Source: Micromonospora tulbaghiae
Lineage (GTDB): Bacteria; Actinomycetota; Actinomycetes; Mycobacteriales; Micromonosporaceae
Length of the DNA: 64,000 nt
NCBI RefSeq assembly: GCF_900091605.1
Contig: NZ_FMCQ01000003.1
Coordinates: 122,495 to 186,494 of the forward strand
Direction: 5' to 3'
Shown here piece by piece: positions 1 to 8,548 of this stretch (positions are counted from its first letter, which is position 1; each line of letters opens with the position of its first letter). The notes under the pieces are model-generated. The model worked only from the letters and a program-made list of their open reading frames with translations. It did no database searches and was not told where the DNA came from. Position numbers and translations under genes: made by a program.

Positions 1-42
1 GCCGGGAGCCGGGAGCCGGGAGCCGGGAGCCGGGAGCCGGGC
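1..42. repeat. 7-bp tandem repeat at the window edge
   Basis: Six consecutive copies of GCCGGGA, the last ending in C instead of A, open the window. The array may extend leftwards beyond the edge. No coding frame is evident across it. It is probably an intergenic simple-sequence repeat downstream of the minus-strand gene that ends at 123. Confidence 0.8.
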
Positions 43-122
43 GCCGGTTGACTACGCCCGCTCACAGATCGGCGCGGGTGGCCGCGGCGCGTCGAGCCAG
101 GTCGGGGAGGCGACGACCGGGC

Positions 123-701
123 TCAGAGGACGTCGAGAACCTGGCACAGCCAGGTGCCTCGGCGGCGTTCCAGGCGTATCGCGACCGCCCAGCTCGCGCC
201 TCCGGCACCGGCGAACACGGCGGTGGCCTCGACCGCGCCCGCGCGGGGCTCGCACACACGCAGGCGTCGCAGCAGCAGCGCCGGCCGGGCGGTACGGCGG
301 CGGACCGGGGTCACCCGGCGGGCCGCGCGGGTCAGCTCGGCCGCCACCGGGCCGGCCGACTCGGGCAGGCAGAGCGGCCGGATCTGGCCGGGTGGGCGGA
401 AGCCGTTCACGATCTCCAGGAAGGTGCGCACGAACCGGTGCGCCGCCCGCGCTCCCTCGGGTGTGGCGGAGGCGAGGGCTGATGCCTGCGCGCCGGACCA
501 GCGGGGCCAGGCGGGTGCCGGGTCCGGGGCGCGGCCGGCGGGGCGTGCGGTGGCACGGCGACGCGGGTCGGCCAGGTCGAGCGTGAGCTGACCGACGGGA
601 CTCCAGAGCGGTTCCTCGTCGGTGCACGGCGGGTCGAGCGGCGGGGCGGGCCGGAGACGGACCGGCGGGCGGGGTGCTCGGGGACGGCGGGTGTCGACCA
701 T
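123..701 (-). CDS. Rv3235-family (DUF6459-like) protein
   Basis: 192-residue protein. The first 80 residues are Pro/Arg-rich and look disordered. From about residue 85 a compact C-terminal domain follows, with a helix containing RFVRTFLEIVNGFRPPGQIRPL and then beta-rich segments. This arrangement matches the actinobacterial Rv3235 family (DUF6459), whose biochemical role is not established. Family members usually lie near secA, close to a small BldC-like gene, as here. The ATG is supported by AAGGA about 8 nt upstream. A 21-bp direct-repeat box sits directly before the ribosome binding site and recurs before the neighbouring regulator gene. The family call rests on remembered pattern and context. 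Confidence 0.7.
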   Translation of the reverse strand: MVDTRRPRAPRPPVRLRPAPPLDPPCTDEEPLWSPVGQLTLDLADPRRRATARPAGRAPDPAPAWPRWSGAQASALASATPEGARAAHRFVRTFLEIVNGFRPPGQIRPLCLPESAGPVAAELTRAARRVTPVRRRTARPALLLRRLRVCEPRAGAVEATAVFAGAGGASWAVAIRLERRRGTWLCQVLDVL

Positions 702-710
702 CTCGAATCC

Positions 711-731
711 TTGCGTTTGCCTTCGTTTGCC
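711..731 (-). promoter_or_regulatory. Direct-repeat box before the Rv3235-family gene
   Basis: On the minus strand this reads GGCAAAC, four bases, then GCAAACGCAA, which is two head-to-tail GCAAAC units spaced 10 bp start to start. The same 21-bp arrangement occurs at 1043-1063. It lies 10 bp upstream of the ATG, next to the ribosome binding site. Direct rather than inverted repeats are what BldC-type proteins bind, so the adjacent regulator is the natural candidate ligand. That link is inference. Confidence 0.55.
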
Positions 732-796
732 TCCGACAGGCTCTCATCTTCCCGGACTAGGGCGGCCGTCGTCAATGGCAGGCGGTCCCCGGGCGG

Positions 797-1024
797 TCAC
801 TCCTCGTCGCGCTCGCCGAGCGGGTTGCCGCGTACCCACTCGGCGGTCTCGGCGTACTTGCGCTCGATGTATTCCTCCAGCCGGGCGCGCTCGACCCGCC
901 ACTGTCCCCGGCCGCCGATCTTGATCGCGGGCAGTTCGCCGCTGCGGACCATGTGGTAGACCTGCGAGTCCGAGACGTTCAGCTCGGCGGCGACGTCGGA
1001 CAGCAACAGGAACCTCGACTCCAC
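797..1024 (-). CDS. BldC/excisionase-like small DNA-binding protein
   Basis: 75-residue protein that is essentially one MerR-like winged helix-turn-helix. It contains LLLSDVAAELNVSDSQVYHMV, then a wing with GELPAIKIGGRGQWRVER, then a helix LEEYIERKYAE. This is the pattern annotated as excisionase or BldC-like in actinomycetes. I chose GTG at 1024 because GGGAG lies 5-6 nt upstream. The longer frame starting at 1078 would run through the repeat box at 1043-1063. BldC homologues are developmental regulators that bind direct repeats head to tail. The role of this paralogue is unknown; autoregulation and control of the next gene are plausible. Confidence 0.8.
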   Translation of the reverse strand: MESRFLLLSDVAAELNVSDSQVYHMVRSGELPAIKIGGRGQWRVERARLEEYIERKYAETAEWVRGNPLGERDEE

Positions 1025-1042
1025 GGTGACTCCCGGGGTTGA

Positions 1043-1063
1043 TTGCGTTTGCTTCAGTTTGCC
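1043..1063 (-). promoter_or_regulatory. Direct-repeat box before the BldC-like gene
   Basis: Minus strand GGCAAAC, four bases, GCAAACGCAA: the same order and spacing as the box at 711-731, with differences confined to the four-base spacer. It lies 19 bp upstream of the chosen GTG start. It is a candidate operator for autoregulation. Confidence 0.55.
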
Positions 1064-1219
1064 ATCACCTGGTGACATCGCCGCGCACTCGTTCGGGAGA
1101 AACGCCGGCGGGACACTTCACCCGCGCGGGTGCCGGGTGTATGACGGTCTCGGCGTACGGCATGATCGGCGCCCGGAGTCGGCGTCCGCCGACGATCGGC
1201 CTGAGTGTGGGAGTAACAG

Positions 1220-1729
1220 GTGACCGACGAGCTTGTCCGGGTGTACCTGCCGGCGACCGTTCCCATGCTCGCCCGGCTGCGCGAGGAGGGGCTGAGCGCC
1301 GAGGCGGCGCACGCCGTGACCCCGGAGCTGCGCGAGTGGTACGCCGAGGGCGACGAGGAGGAACTGGAGTACGTGGCCTTCACCCGGGCCGCCCAGGACG
1401 CGCTGCTCCTGCTCCGGAACGACCCCGCCGCGCCCCGGCGACGGGTGGTCGTCTCGGCCGACCTGCCGGCCCGTGCGGTCGGCCGGGTCAACGGCGAGCT
1501 GGGGTCGAGCGTGGTCCGGCCGGCCGGGCCGGTGCCGGTGAAGTCGGTGGCCGCGCTGCACGTGGACGGCGCGGACGCGGTCGAGGACGTGGCCGCGGCC
1601 GTCGACGTGGTGGTGGAGGCCCAGGCCGGCGACCCGGACGCCCAGTTCACAGTCGACGGCGCCGAGGACCACGAACTGGAGTGGTACGACGTGACCGAGC
1701 TGGACCTGCTGCTGCGCGAGGCCGGCTGA
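1220..1729 (+). CDS. DUF6912-family protein
   Basis: 169-residue soluble protein starting [20 protein letters not shown] and ending in an acidic segment [15 protein letters not shown]. The opening and the overall alpha/beta pattern match the DUF6912 family of actinobacteria, which has no assigned activity. The GTG start has a GGGAG ribosome binding site about 7 nt upstream. It is transcribed divergently from the BldC-like gene. The region between them (1025-1219) therefore holds two promoters, and it also contains the box at 1043-1063. No catalytic motif was recognised. Confidence 0.7.
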   Translation: MTDELVRVYLPATVPMLARLREEGLSAEAAHAVTPELREWYAEGDEEELEYVAFTRAAQDALLLLRNDPAAPRRRVVVSADLPARAVGRVNGELGSSVVRPAGPVPVKSVAALHVDGADAVEDVAAAVDVVVEAQAGDPDAQFTVDGAEDHELEWYDVTELDLLLREAG

Positions 1730-1737
1730 CGGCCGGT

Positions 1738-2745
1738 TCAGGCCGCCGGCTCGTCCTCGTCGTCGTCCACGGGGCGCGGGCCGAGCGTGCGTCCGAAGAC
1801 GATGAGCGTGGTCAGCGCGCCCACGAAGAGCACCCAGATGCCGTTGTCCACCCGTGAGGTGCCCAGCGCGGTCTGCGCCACCTCGTCGGCCTCACTGAGC
1901 GCGGCCGCCAGGTCGAGCAGCCCGCGGCCGCCGATCCGGATGATCACCTCGGTGAGCAGCAGGAGCAGGCCCGCGCCCGCCCCGGCGACCAGGTACGCCG
2001 GCCAGCGCAGCGGCGACGCCGCGCCGTCGCGGCGCTCCGCCCGGCGGCGGGACCAGGCGAGATAGAGGTACGCGGCCAGGCCGGCGAGCAACCCGGCGAG
2101 CAGCGACTCGGTACGCGAGACCCACTTCGCGGCGTCGAGCACCGACTGCTGGGTCTCCCCGGCGCCGAACAGCTCGGACAGCGGATCGCGGGCGCGGCTG
2201 AACAGCACCACGAAGATCTGCGCGGTGAGCGTCGCGAGGGCGATCGCCGCCACCACCCGGGCCTGGCGCGCGCCGGCCATCGCCCCGCCGATGATCGCTG
2301 CCGCCGCCGCGGTGCCGGCGATGGTGTTCGTGGTGGCGTTGTCCGCGTACGTCAGGTTGATCGCCACCGCGGCGACGAGCCCGACCAGGAGGCCGGTACC
2401 GACGGCGGTCAGGAAGCGCACCGTGGCGCGGCCCAGCCGGTTGGTCGCGAGCAGGGCGACAGTGGCGCCGGTGACCAGTGCCGCGGTGATGACGCCGGGC
2501 AGCGCGTACGCGGAGAGGCTGATCGCGGTGACGCCGGCGGCGGTCGAGTGGATGGCCTCGCGGGTGGACCAGAGCATGGCGGCGAGCCAGCCGATCGAGA
2601 CCAGGGCGAGCACGATGGCACCGGGCGCGAACTCCGGGCGCCCCGTCGAGGCGGCCTCGTCCGTGCTCGCCTCGCCGGCCGACGGCTCGACGGCCTCGGG
2701 CTCGTCCGTCTCCGCGGCCGTGGAGCTGCCGGGCTGGTTGCTCAT
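1738..2745 (-). CDS. Polytopic membrane protein of unknown function
   Basis: 335 residues. An acidic, low-complexity N-terminus of about 55 residues, rich in Glu, Ala and Ser, is followed by roughly eight hydrophobic segments and a short acidic tail DDDEDEPAA. I chose ATG at 2745 (MSNQPGSS) because AAGGGGAG lies just upstream; the in-frame ATG at 2805 has no such site. Both termini are probably cytoplasmic. It is convergent with the DUF6912 gene, with only 8 bp between them. No transporter signature was recognised, and the function cannot be named. Confidence 0.75.
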   Translation of the reverse strand: MSNQPGSSTAAETDEPEAVEPSAGEASTDEAASTGRPEFAPGAIVLALVSIGWLAAMLWSTREAIHSTAAGVTAISLSAYALPGVITAALVTGATVALLATNRLGRATVRFLTAVGTGLLVGLVAAVAINLTYADNATTNTIAGTAAAAAIIGGAMAGARQARVVAAIALATLTAQIFVVLFSRARDPLSELFGAGETQQSVLDAAKWVSRTESLLAGLLAGLAAYLYLAWSRRRAERRDGAASPLRWPAYLVAGAGAGLLLLLTEVIIRIGGRGLLDLAAALSEADEVAQTALGTSRVDNGIWVLFVGALTTLIVFGRTLGPRPVDDDEDEPAA

Positions 2746-3118
2746 CGTCTCCCCTTCGACGGTCGCCGGATCGCCCCGCGCCGGGCCGGGCAGGTCACCG
2801 GTCATCCAGCGTACGCGGCGTGCCGCCGCCGCCCGGGCGGGCGGGGCGCGGGTCGCCCTCGGACGACGGTCGCCGAAGGATCAACGACTCGTCATCCCGT
2901 ACTCCGATGTTTCGTCGGTTGTGGGTGGGCCGCGGCCGAAGGTCCGGAGACGGCCGGGCTGTCCGGTGTAGCGGGGAGCCGGGGCCCGCAGGGGCGTCTC
3001 GTGACAGAATCGGGCCAGGTCCCGCCGCCGCTGACCCCGCGGTGTCCGGCGTCCGGCCGCCGGCCGGCGCCCGCGGGTCCGGTTTCGCCGTCGCCGTCGA
3101 GATCGCCAGGAGCCTGTG
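2746..3118. other. Divergent intergenic region
   Basis: 373 bp between the minus-strand membrane protein and pruA. It must carry promoters for both. No tRNA, palindromic operator or riboswitch-like structure was recognised, and I see no convincing short gene. The AGGAG near 3108-3112 is the pruA ribosome binding site. Confidence 0.5.
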
Positions 3119-4747
3119 ATGGACGCCGTGTTCTCCGTACCCGAGCCGGTCAACGAGCCGGTACGCACCTACGAGCCCGGCAGCGCCGACCGGGAACGGC
3201 TCCAGCGGCGGCTGGCCGAACTGGCCGCCGAGCGGATCGAGCTGCCGATGACGATCGCCGGCGAGCGACGGATGGCCGGCGGTGCGTCGATCGACGTGGT
3301 GCAGCCGCACAAGCACGCCCACGTCCTCGGTGTCACCGGGCACGCCACCCACGACGACGCCCGCGCCGCGGTCCGGGCCGCGAAGGACGCCGCTCCGATG
3401 TGGCGGGCGCTGCCCTTCGAGGAGCGGGCCGCGATCTTCCTGCGCGCCGCCGACCTGCTGGCCGGCCCCTGGCGGGACACGCTCAACGGGGCCACCATGC
3501 TCGGCCAGTCCAAGACCGCCGTCCAGGCCGAGATCGACGCGGCGTGCGAGCTGATCGACTTCCTCCGGTTCAACGTGCACTTCGCCCGGCGGCTCCTGGC
3601 CGAGCAGCCGCTGTCCTCGCCCGGGGTCTGGAACCGCCTGGACCACCGGCCGCTGGAGGGGTTCGTCTACGCGATCACCCCGTTCAACTTCACCGCGATC
3701 GCCGGCAACCTGCCGTCCGCGCCGGCCATGCTCGGCAACACGGTGATCTGGAAGCCGTCCCCGACGCAGCAGTTCGCGGCGCACTTCACCATGCGCCTGT
3801 TCGAGGCCGCCGGCCTGCCGCCCGGTGTGATCAACATGGTCACCGGGCGCGGCGAGGAGGTCTCCGAGGTGGTGCTGGCCGACCCGGATCTGGCCGGCAT
3901 CCACTTCACCGGCTCGACCAAGGTGTTCCAGCACCTGTGGAAGACAGTCGGCGACAACATCGCCCGCTACCGCGGCTACCCGCGGCTGGTCGGCGAGACC
4001 GGCGGCAAGGACTTCGTGGTCGCGCACACCAGCGCCGACGTGGACGCGCTGCACACCGCGCTGATCCGGGGCGCCTACGAGTACCAGGGGCAGAAGTGCT
4101 CGGCCGCCTCGCGGGCGTACGTCCCGCGGTCGATCTGGGAGGGTGGCCTGCGTGACCGGCTCGCCGCCACCGCCGACTCTCTGACCTACGGCGACGTGAC
4201 CGACTTCGGCAACTTCGGCGGCGCGGTGATCGACGACAAGGCCTTCGGCCGGCACACCGCCGCGCTGGAGCTGATCAAGGGCGACGACTCCTGCCGCATC
4301 CTGGCCGGCGGCACCGCCGACGACTCGGTCGGCTACTTCGTCCGGCCGACGCTGTTCGAGTGCTCCGACGCCGCGCACGAGACGTTCACCACCGAGTACT
4401 TCGGGCCGATCCTCGGCGTGCACGTCTTCGACGACGCCCGCTTCGACGAGGTCGTCGCCCAGGCCGAGTCGATCGCGCCGTACGCGCTGACCGGGTCGAT
4501 CTTCGCGACCGACCGCCGGGTGGTCGACCAGGTGGCGGAGAAGATGCGGTACGCCGCCGGCAACTTCTACATCAACGACAAGCCGACCGGCGCGGTGGTC
4601 GGGCAGCAGCCGTTCGGCGGCGCCCGGGCCAGCGGCACCAACGACAAGGCGGGTTCCTGGCACAACCTGGTCCGCTGGATGTCGCCCCGGACGATCAAGG
4701 AGACGTTCGTCCCGCCGACCGATCACGCCTACCCGCACATGGGCTGA
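3119..4747 (+). CDS. pruA: L-glutamate gamma-semialdehyde dehydrogenase
   Basis: 542-residue aldehyde dehydrogenase that oxidises glutamate semialdehyde (from 1-pyrroline-5-carboxylate) to glutamate with NAD+, the second step of proline catabolism. It acts in the cytoplasm. Family hallmarks are visible: FTGSTKV of the cofactor-binding region, the general-base glutamate in GETGGK (E293) and the nucleophile in GQKCSAAS (C327), 34 residues apart as expected. The length matches PutA/PruA-type enzymes. ATG at 3119 was preferred over GTG at 3116 because AGGAG then sits 6 nt upstream. No proline dehydrogenase gene is adjacent. A strong hairpin terminator follows. Confidence 0.93.
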   Translation: MDAVFSVPEPVNEPVRTYEPGSADRERLQRRLAELAAERIELPMTIAGERRMAGGASIDVVQPHKHAHVLGVTGHATHDDARAAVRAAKDAAPMWRALPFEERAAIFLRAADLLAGPWRDTLNGATMLGQSKTAVQAEIDAACELIDFLRFNVHFARRLLAEQPLSSPGVWNRLDHRPLEGFVYAITPFNFTAIAGNLPSAPAMLGNTVIWKPSPTQQFAAHFTMRLFEAAGLPPGVINMVTGRGEEVSEVVLADPDLAGIHFTGSTKVFQHLWKTVGDNIARYRGYPRLVGETGGKDFVVAHTSADVDALHTALIRGAYEYQGQKCSAASRAYVPRSIWEGGLRDRLAATADSLTYGDVTDFGNFGGAVIDDKAFGRHTAALELIKGDDSCRILAGGTADDSVGYFVRPTLFECSDAAHETFTTEYFGPILGVHVFDDARFDEVVAQAESIAPYALTGSIFATDRRVVDQVAEKMRYAAGNFYINDKPTGAVVGQQPFGGARASGTNDKAGSWHNLVRWMSPRTIKETFVPPTDHAYPHMG

Positions 4748-4757
4748 GACGCCCGGA

Positions 4758-4790
4758 AGAGGGCCCGTCCCGGCCGGGGCGGGCCCTCTT
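4758..4790 (+). terminator. Rho-independent-type terminator after pruA
   Basis: Inverted repeat AAGAGGGCCCG ... CGGGCCCTCTT, with the short complementary stretch CCCGG/CCGGGG between the arms, ending in a pyrimidine-rich CTTCCTC tail. It starts 10 bp after the pruA stop codon. Confidence 0.8.
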
Positions 4791-4882
4791 CCTCATCCGA
4801 CAGTGCACATCGGACCCGTCATCGGGTGCCGAAATGAGCAAATCCTGGACGCCAGAGCCGACAAAGTGGCAGCTTAGAGGGC

Positions 4883-5398
4883 ATGGCGGAATCCGGAGTC
4901 AACCCGACGGCAGCAGCTCTGCTCGGTCTGCTGCACGACGGCCCGATGACTGGCGGCCAGTTGATGGCCGCCGCTGAGCGCCGGCTGGCGCCGTACTGGT
5001 CGATGACCCGCAGTCAGGTCTACCGGGAGCTGCCGGTCCTGGCCGAGAAGGGTCTGGTGCGACTCGGCAAGCCCGGGCCGCGGATGAGCCAGCCGTACGC
5101 GCTGACGGCGGCCGGGAAACGGACATTCTCCCGCTGGCTGGCGGAGAATCCCGGCAAGGACACCATCCGTAACCCGATAGCGCTACGGATCGCGTTCGGC
5201 AACCTGCACTCGTCGAGCCAGCTCAAGAACCTGTACGCCACGGCGAACGAGTACCACACCGAGGCGCTGGCGGCGGTACGGGAGCAGGTCAAGAACGCCA
5301 AGAAGGAAGGCGACAGCTACGACGCCAGCGCGCTGGAGTTCGCCGTCGCCTACCACAAGGCGGCGCTGTCCTGGCTGAAGTCCTCGCCGGTCGGCTGA
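4883..5398 (+). CDS. PadR-family transcriptional regulator
   Basis: 171 residues. The N-terminal winged helix spans about residues 8-85, with ALLGLLHDGPMTGGQLM, SMTRSQVYRELPVLAEKGLV and a wing ending SQPYALTAAGKRTF. This is the PadR pattern, in which the regulator often represses a nearby transporter or detoxification gene. The C-terminal 85 residues are helical, as expected for the PadR dimerisation segment. The purine-rich AGAGGG is very close to the ATG, so translation initiation may be weak or leaderless. No obvious target gene is adjacent; the next gene is housekeeping prfB. The target is unknown. Confidence 0.85.
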   Translation: MAESGVNPTAAALLGLLHDGPMTGGQLMAAAERRLAPYWSMTRSQVYRELPVLAEKGLVRLGKPGPRMSQPYALTAAGKRTFSRWLAENPGKDTIRNPIALRIAFGNLHSSSQLKNLYATANEYHTEALAAVREQVKNAKKEGDSYDASALEFAVAYHKAALSWLKSSPVG

Positions 5399-5438
5399 CC
5401 ACCTGCAACAGGTAGACGGAACGTGCAGCAGTCTTTTC

Positions 5439-5480
5439 GCGCGTGACTGCGGGGCTCGCAAGCTCACTCCTCGCACGCGC
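5439..5480. repeat. 42-bp repeat element, copy 1
   Basis: A 42-bp element with 7-bp inverted ends GCGCGTG and CACGCGC. It is repeated without a mismatch at 5495-5536, with 14 bp between the copies. It lies in the gap before prfB. Confidence 0.85.
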
Positions 5481-5494
5481 AGCGCCGACTTTCT

Positions 5495-5536
5495 GCGCGT
5501 GACTGCGGGGCTCGCAAGCTCACTCCTCGCACGCGC
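5495..5536. repeat. 42-bp repeat element, copy 2
   Basis: Exact second copy of the element at 5439-5480. It ends four bases before the proposed prfB -10 box, so the element is part of the prfB promoter region. Confidence 0.85.
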
Positions 5537-5539
5537 CGG

Positions 5540-5545
5540 TAGTCT
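5540..5545 (+). promoter_or_regulatory. Probable prfB -10 box (leaderless start)
   Basis: TAGTCT lies 8 nt upstream of GTG at 5554. No purine-rich ribosome binding site is present in between. Spacing and motif match leaderless actinobacterial promoters. Confidence 0.55.
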
Positions 5546-5553
5546 TGTCTGTC

Positions 5554-6675
5554 GTGACCGCTGCCGATTACGCCGAACAGCTCAAGGAACTCGACGCCAC
5601 GCTGCGCAACATCGAGGCTGTGCTCGACCTCGACAAGCTGCGCGAGCAGAAGGCCCGGCTGGAGCAGGAGGCCTCCGCGCCCGACCTCTGGGACGACCAG
5701 GCCAAGGCGCAGCAGGTGACGTCGCAGCTGTCGTACGTCAACGGCGAGATCACCAAGCTCGGTGACCTGCGCTCCCGGCTCGACGACGCCGGCGTGCTGC
5801 TCGAACTGGCCCAGGCCGAGTCCGACCCGGGCGTGCTGACCGAGGTCGAGACGGAGATCGCCGGGCTGACCAAGGCCATCCAGGAGATGGAGGTCCGCAC
5901 GCTGCTCTCCGGCGAGTACGACTCGCGGGAGGCGCTCGTCGCGATCCGGGCCGGCGCCGGTGGCGTGGACGCCGCCGACTTCGCCGAGATGCTGCTGCGG
6001 ATGTACCTGCGCTGGGCCGAGCGGCACGGCTACCCGACCGAGGTCTACGAGACCTCGTACGCCGAGGAGGCGGGCCTGAAGTCGGCCACCTTCACGGTGA
6101 AGGTGCCCTACGCCTACGGCACGCTGAGCGTGGAGTCCGGCACGCACCGGCTGGTGCGGATCAGCCCGTTCGACAACCAGGGCCGTCGGCAGACCAGCTT
6201 CGCCGGGGTAGAGGTGCTGCCGGTCACCGAGCAGACCGACCACATCGACATCCCGGAGAACGAGGTCCGGGTGGACGTCTACCGGTCGTCCGGGCCGGGT
6301 GGGCAGAGCGTCAACACCACCGACTCGGCGGTGCGGCTGACCCATATCCCCACCGGCATCGTGGTCACCTGTCAGAACGAGAAGTCCCAGCTGCAGAACA
6401 AGGCCTCCGCGATGCGGGTGCTCCAGGCCCGCCTGCTGGAGCGCAAGCGGCAGGAGGAGGAGGAGAAGCTCGCCGGCCTCAAGACCGGCAGCACCAGCTC
6501 CTGGGGCGACCAGATGCGCTCGTACGTCCTGCACCCGTATCAGATGGTGAAGGATCTGCGTACCGAACAGGAGACGGGCAATCCGTCCTCGGTCTTCGAC
6601 GGCGAGCTGGACAGCTTCATCGAGGCGGGAATCCGCTGGCGGAAGCAGCAGCAGCTCAGCGCTGACAGTGCGTGA
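5554..6675 (+). CDS. prfB: Peptide chain release factor 2
   Basis: 373-residue class I release factor that recognises UGA and UAA stop codons and triggers peptidyl-tRNA hydrolysis in the ribosome. The RF2-type recognition motif SPF (residues 204-206) and the catalytic GGQ (249-251) sit at the usual positions. A coiled-coil N-terminal domain covers roughly residues 1-110. The frame is continuous, with no in-frame TGA, so the autoregulatory +1 frameshift known from Escherichia coli prfB is absent. GTG at 5554 was chosen over TTG at 5545 because TAGTCT lies 8 nt upstream, suggesting a leaderless transcript. The prfB-ftsE-ftsX-smpB order is conserved in actinobacteria. Confidence 0.96.
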   Translation: MTAADYAEQLKELDATLRNIEAVLDLDKLREQKARLEQEASAPDLWDDQAKAQQVTSQLSYVNGEITKLGDLRSRLDDAGVLLELAQAESDPGVLTEVETEIAGLTKAIQEMEVRTLLSGEYDSREALVAIRAGAGGVDAADFAEMLLRMYLRWAERHGYPTEVYETSYAEEAGLKSATFTVKVPYAYGTLSVESGTHRLVRISPFDNQGRRQTSFAGVEVLPVTEQTDHIDIPENEVRVDVYRSSGPGGQSVNTTDSAVRLTHIPTGIVVTCQNEKSQLQNKASAMRVLQARLLERKRQEEEEKLAGLKTGSTSSWGDQMRSYVLHPYQMVKDLRTEQETGNPSSVFDGELDSFIEAGIRWRKQQQLSADSA

Positions 6676-6757
6676 TCACGGTCGGACTGAGCGCGTCATC
6701 GATCTCGGTCTGACCGGGTAAATCGACGACGCGCACCGCTTCGGCGGGGCTGGGGGC

Positions 6758-6785
6758 TTGGCTCTGCGGTTACACCGCGTAGACT
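6758..6785 (+). promoter_or_regulatory. ftsE promoter
   Basis: -35 TTGGCT (6758-6763), a 16-bp spacer and -10 TAGACT (6780-6785), followed 8 nt later by GTG. This is a good housekeeping-sigma promoter for a leaderless mRNA. Confidence 0.65.
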
Positions 6786-6793
6786 ACCGACCC

Positions 6794-7474
6794 GTGATTC
6801 AGCTTGAGCAAGTGACGAAGACGTACCCGAAGGCGTCCCGGCCTTCGCTCGACAACGTGTCCGTCTCGATCGAGAAGGGCGAGTTCGTCTTCTTCATCGG
6901 TCCATCCGGCTCCGGCAAGTCCACCATCATCAAGTTGCTGCTGCACGAGGTCACGCCCAACAAGGGCCGGGTCGTCGTCAACGGCAAGGACGTCACCTCG
7001 ATGCGTTCCTGGAAGCGACCTCACTTCCGGCGTTCCATCGGCTGCGTCTTCCAGGACTTCCGCCTGCTGCCGAACCGCACCGCGTACGAGAACGTGGCGT
7101 TCGCGCTGGAGGTGATCGGCAAGACGAAGGCGGTGGCCCGCCGGGTCGTGCCGGAGGTGCTGGAGCTGGTCGGTCTCGGTGGGAAGGAGCACCGCTACCC
7201 GCACGAGCTCTCCGGTGGTGAGCAGCAGCGTGTCGCGGTGGCCCGGGCGTTCGTCAACCGGCCGCTGATCCTGCTGGCCGACGAGCCCACCGGAAACCTG
7301 GACCCGGACACCTCGATCGAGATCATGCGCCTGCTGGACCGGATCAACCGCACCGGCACGACCGTCGTGATGGTCACGCACGACTCCAACATCGTGAACC
7401 AGATGCGGCGTCGGGTGATCGAGATCGAGAGCGGCCGCATCGTGCGCGACCAGGCCCGCGGCGTCTACGGCTGA
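6794..7474 (+). CDS. ftsE: Cell division ATP-binding protein FtsE
   Basis: 226-residue ABC ATPase. It pairs with the membrane protein FtsX at the division site and couples ATP hydrolysis to activation of extracytoplasmic peptidoglycan hydrolases. Walker A is GPSGSGKST (residues 36-44), the signature is [14 protein letters not shown], Walker B is [13 protein letters not shown], and the switch histidine is in MVTHD. GTG at 6794 gives the standard family N-terminus and lies 8 nt after TAGACT. The longer in-frame start at 6758 would overlap the promoter. ftsX follows 65 bp downstream. Confidence 0.95.
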   Translation: MIQLEQVTKTYPKASRPSLDNVSVSIEKGEFVFFIGPSGSGKSTIIKLLLHEVTPNKGRVVVNGKDVTSMRSWKRPHFRRSIGCVFQDFRLLPNRTAYENVAFALEVIGKTKAVARRVVPEVLELVGLGGKEHRYPHELSGGEQQRVAVARAFVNRPLILLADEPTGNLDPDTSIEIMRLLDRINRTGTTVVMVTHDSNIVNQMRRRVIEIESGRIVRDQARGVYG

Positions 7475-7539
7475 GCCGGACGACGTTCCGTAGACCCTGA
7501 CGACGAACCCTCACGCCGGAGAGCCGGAGGAATATCCCG

Positions 7540-8415
7540 ATGCGGATGAAGTACGTCCTGTCCGAAGTACTGGTCGGGCTGTGGCGCAACGTCACCATGA
7601 CCATCGCCATGATCATCACAATGGCGGTGTCGCTGTTCATGCTGGGCGGCAGCGGCCTTCTCTACCAGAAGGTCGGCGACATGAAGGACCTCTACTACGA
7701 GAACGTCGAGGTCTCGATCTTCCTGAAGACCGATGCCACCAAGGAACAGGTCGACGCGCTGGGTCAGCAGCTCGGCCAGGACCCGCTGGTCAAGGACTCG
7801 ACGTACGTCAACAAGGAGCAGGCGTACGAGCGCTTCCAGCAGATGTACGCCGACGCCCCGGACCTGGTGAGCGCCGTCAAGCCGGACCAGCTTCCCGAGT
7901 CGTACCGGGTCAAGCTGAACGACCCGGAGCAGTACAAGGCGATCTACGACAAGTACAAGGCCACTGAGGGCATCGACACGATCGTCGACCAGAGCAAGCT
8001 GCTCGACAAGGTCTTCGGCGTGCTGAGCGGCTTCCAGAACGGAGCGCTCGCGATCGCCACCGTGATGGCCATCGCCGCCCTGCTGCTCGTCGCGAACACC
8101 ATCCAGGTCGCCGCGTACAGCAAGCGGCGCGAGGTGGCGGTCATGAAGCTGGTCGGCGCGTCGAACTGGTTCATTCAGGCGCCGTTCGTGCTGGAGGCGG
8201 TGGTGGCCGGTCTGTTCGGCTCCATCCTCGGCCTGCTCGCGTTGATCGGGGTGAAGGTGGTGGCGGCCGGCAGCTCGATGGCCGCCCTGGAGGGCCTGAT
8301 CACCCCGATCTCCTGGTCCGAGATCTTCCTGACCTTCCCGCTGATGGCCGCCGTCGGTGGCGTGGTCAGCGCGGTCACCGCCTGGGTCACGCTCCGCTTC
8401 TACCTGCGGGTCTAG
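7540..8415 (+). CDS. ftsX: Cell division protein FtsX
   Basis: 291-residue membrane subunit of the FtsEX complex. The first membrane helix (about residues 17-43) is followed by a large extracytoplasmic domain (about 44-165), which in relatives contacts a NlpC/P60 hydrolase partner such as RipC. Three more membrane helices follow, with the cytoplasmic segment YSKRREVAVMKLVGASNWF that is typical of FtsX/MacB permeases. GGAGG lies about 9 nt before the ATG. It forms an operon with ftsE and is followed by a perfect 17-bp hairpin. No hydrolase partner gene is adjacent. Confidence 0.95.
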   Translation: MRMKYVLSEVLVGLWRNVTMTIAMIITMAVSLFMLGGSGLLYQKVGDMKDLYYENVEVSIFLKTDATKEQVDALGQQLGQDPLVKDSTYVNKEQAYERFQQMYADAPDLVSAVKPDQLPESYRVKLNDPEQYKAIYDKYKATEGIDTIVDQSKLLDKVFGVLSGFQNGALAIATVMAIAALLLVANTIQVAAYSKRREVAVMKLVGASNWFIQAPFVLEAVVAGLFGSILGLLALIGVKVVAAGSSMAALEGLITPISWSEIFLTFPLMAAVGGVVSAVTAWVTLRFYLRV

Positions 8416-8434
8416 TCGCCCGTACGGCTCTGCC

Positions 8435-8477
8435 AAGGGCCCTCCCGCGCCGGAATAAACGGCGCGGGAGGGCCCTT
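8435..8477 (+). terminator. Hairpin terminator after ftsX
   Basis: Perfect 17-bp stem from AAGGGCCCTCC to GGAGGGCCCTT around a 9-nt loop GGAATAAAC. The tail is T-poor, as is common in actinomycetes. It separates ftsEX from smpB. Confidence 0.85.
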
Positions 8478-8548
8478 GTGGTTCCGGTAGCATGATCTCC
8501 GCTCGCCGGCCGGTGGCCGGCGAGTCGATCAGGAAGGGGGTGGCGCCG

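Noticed and set aside
5554..6675. Programmed frameshift in prfB
   Set aside because: The reading frame is continuous from the start codon with no early in-frame TGA.
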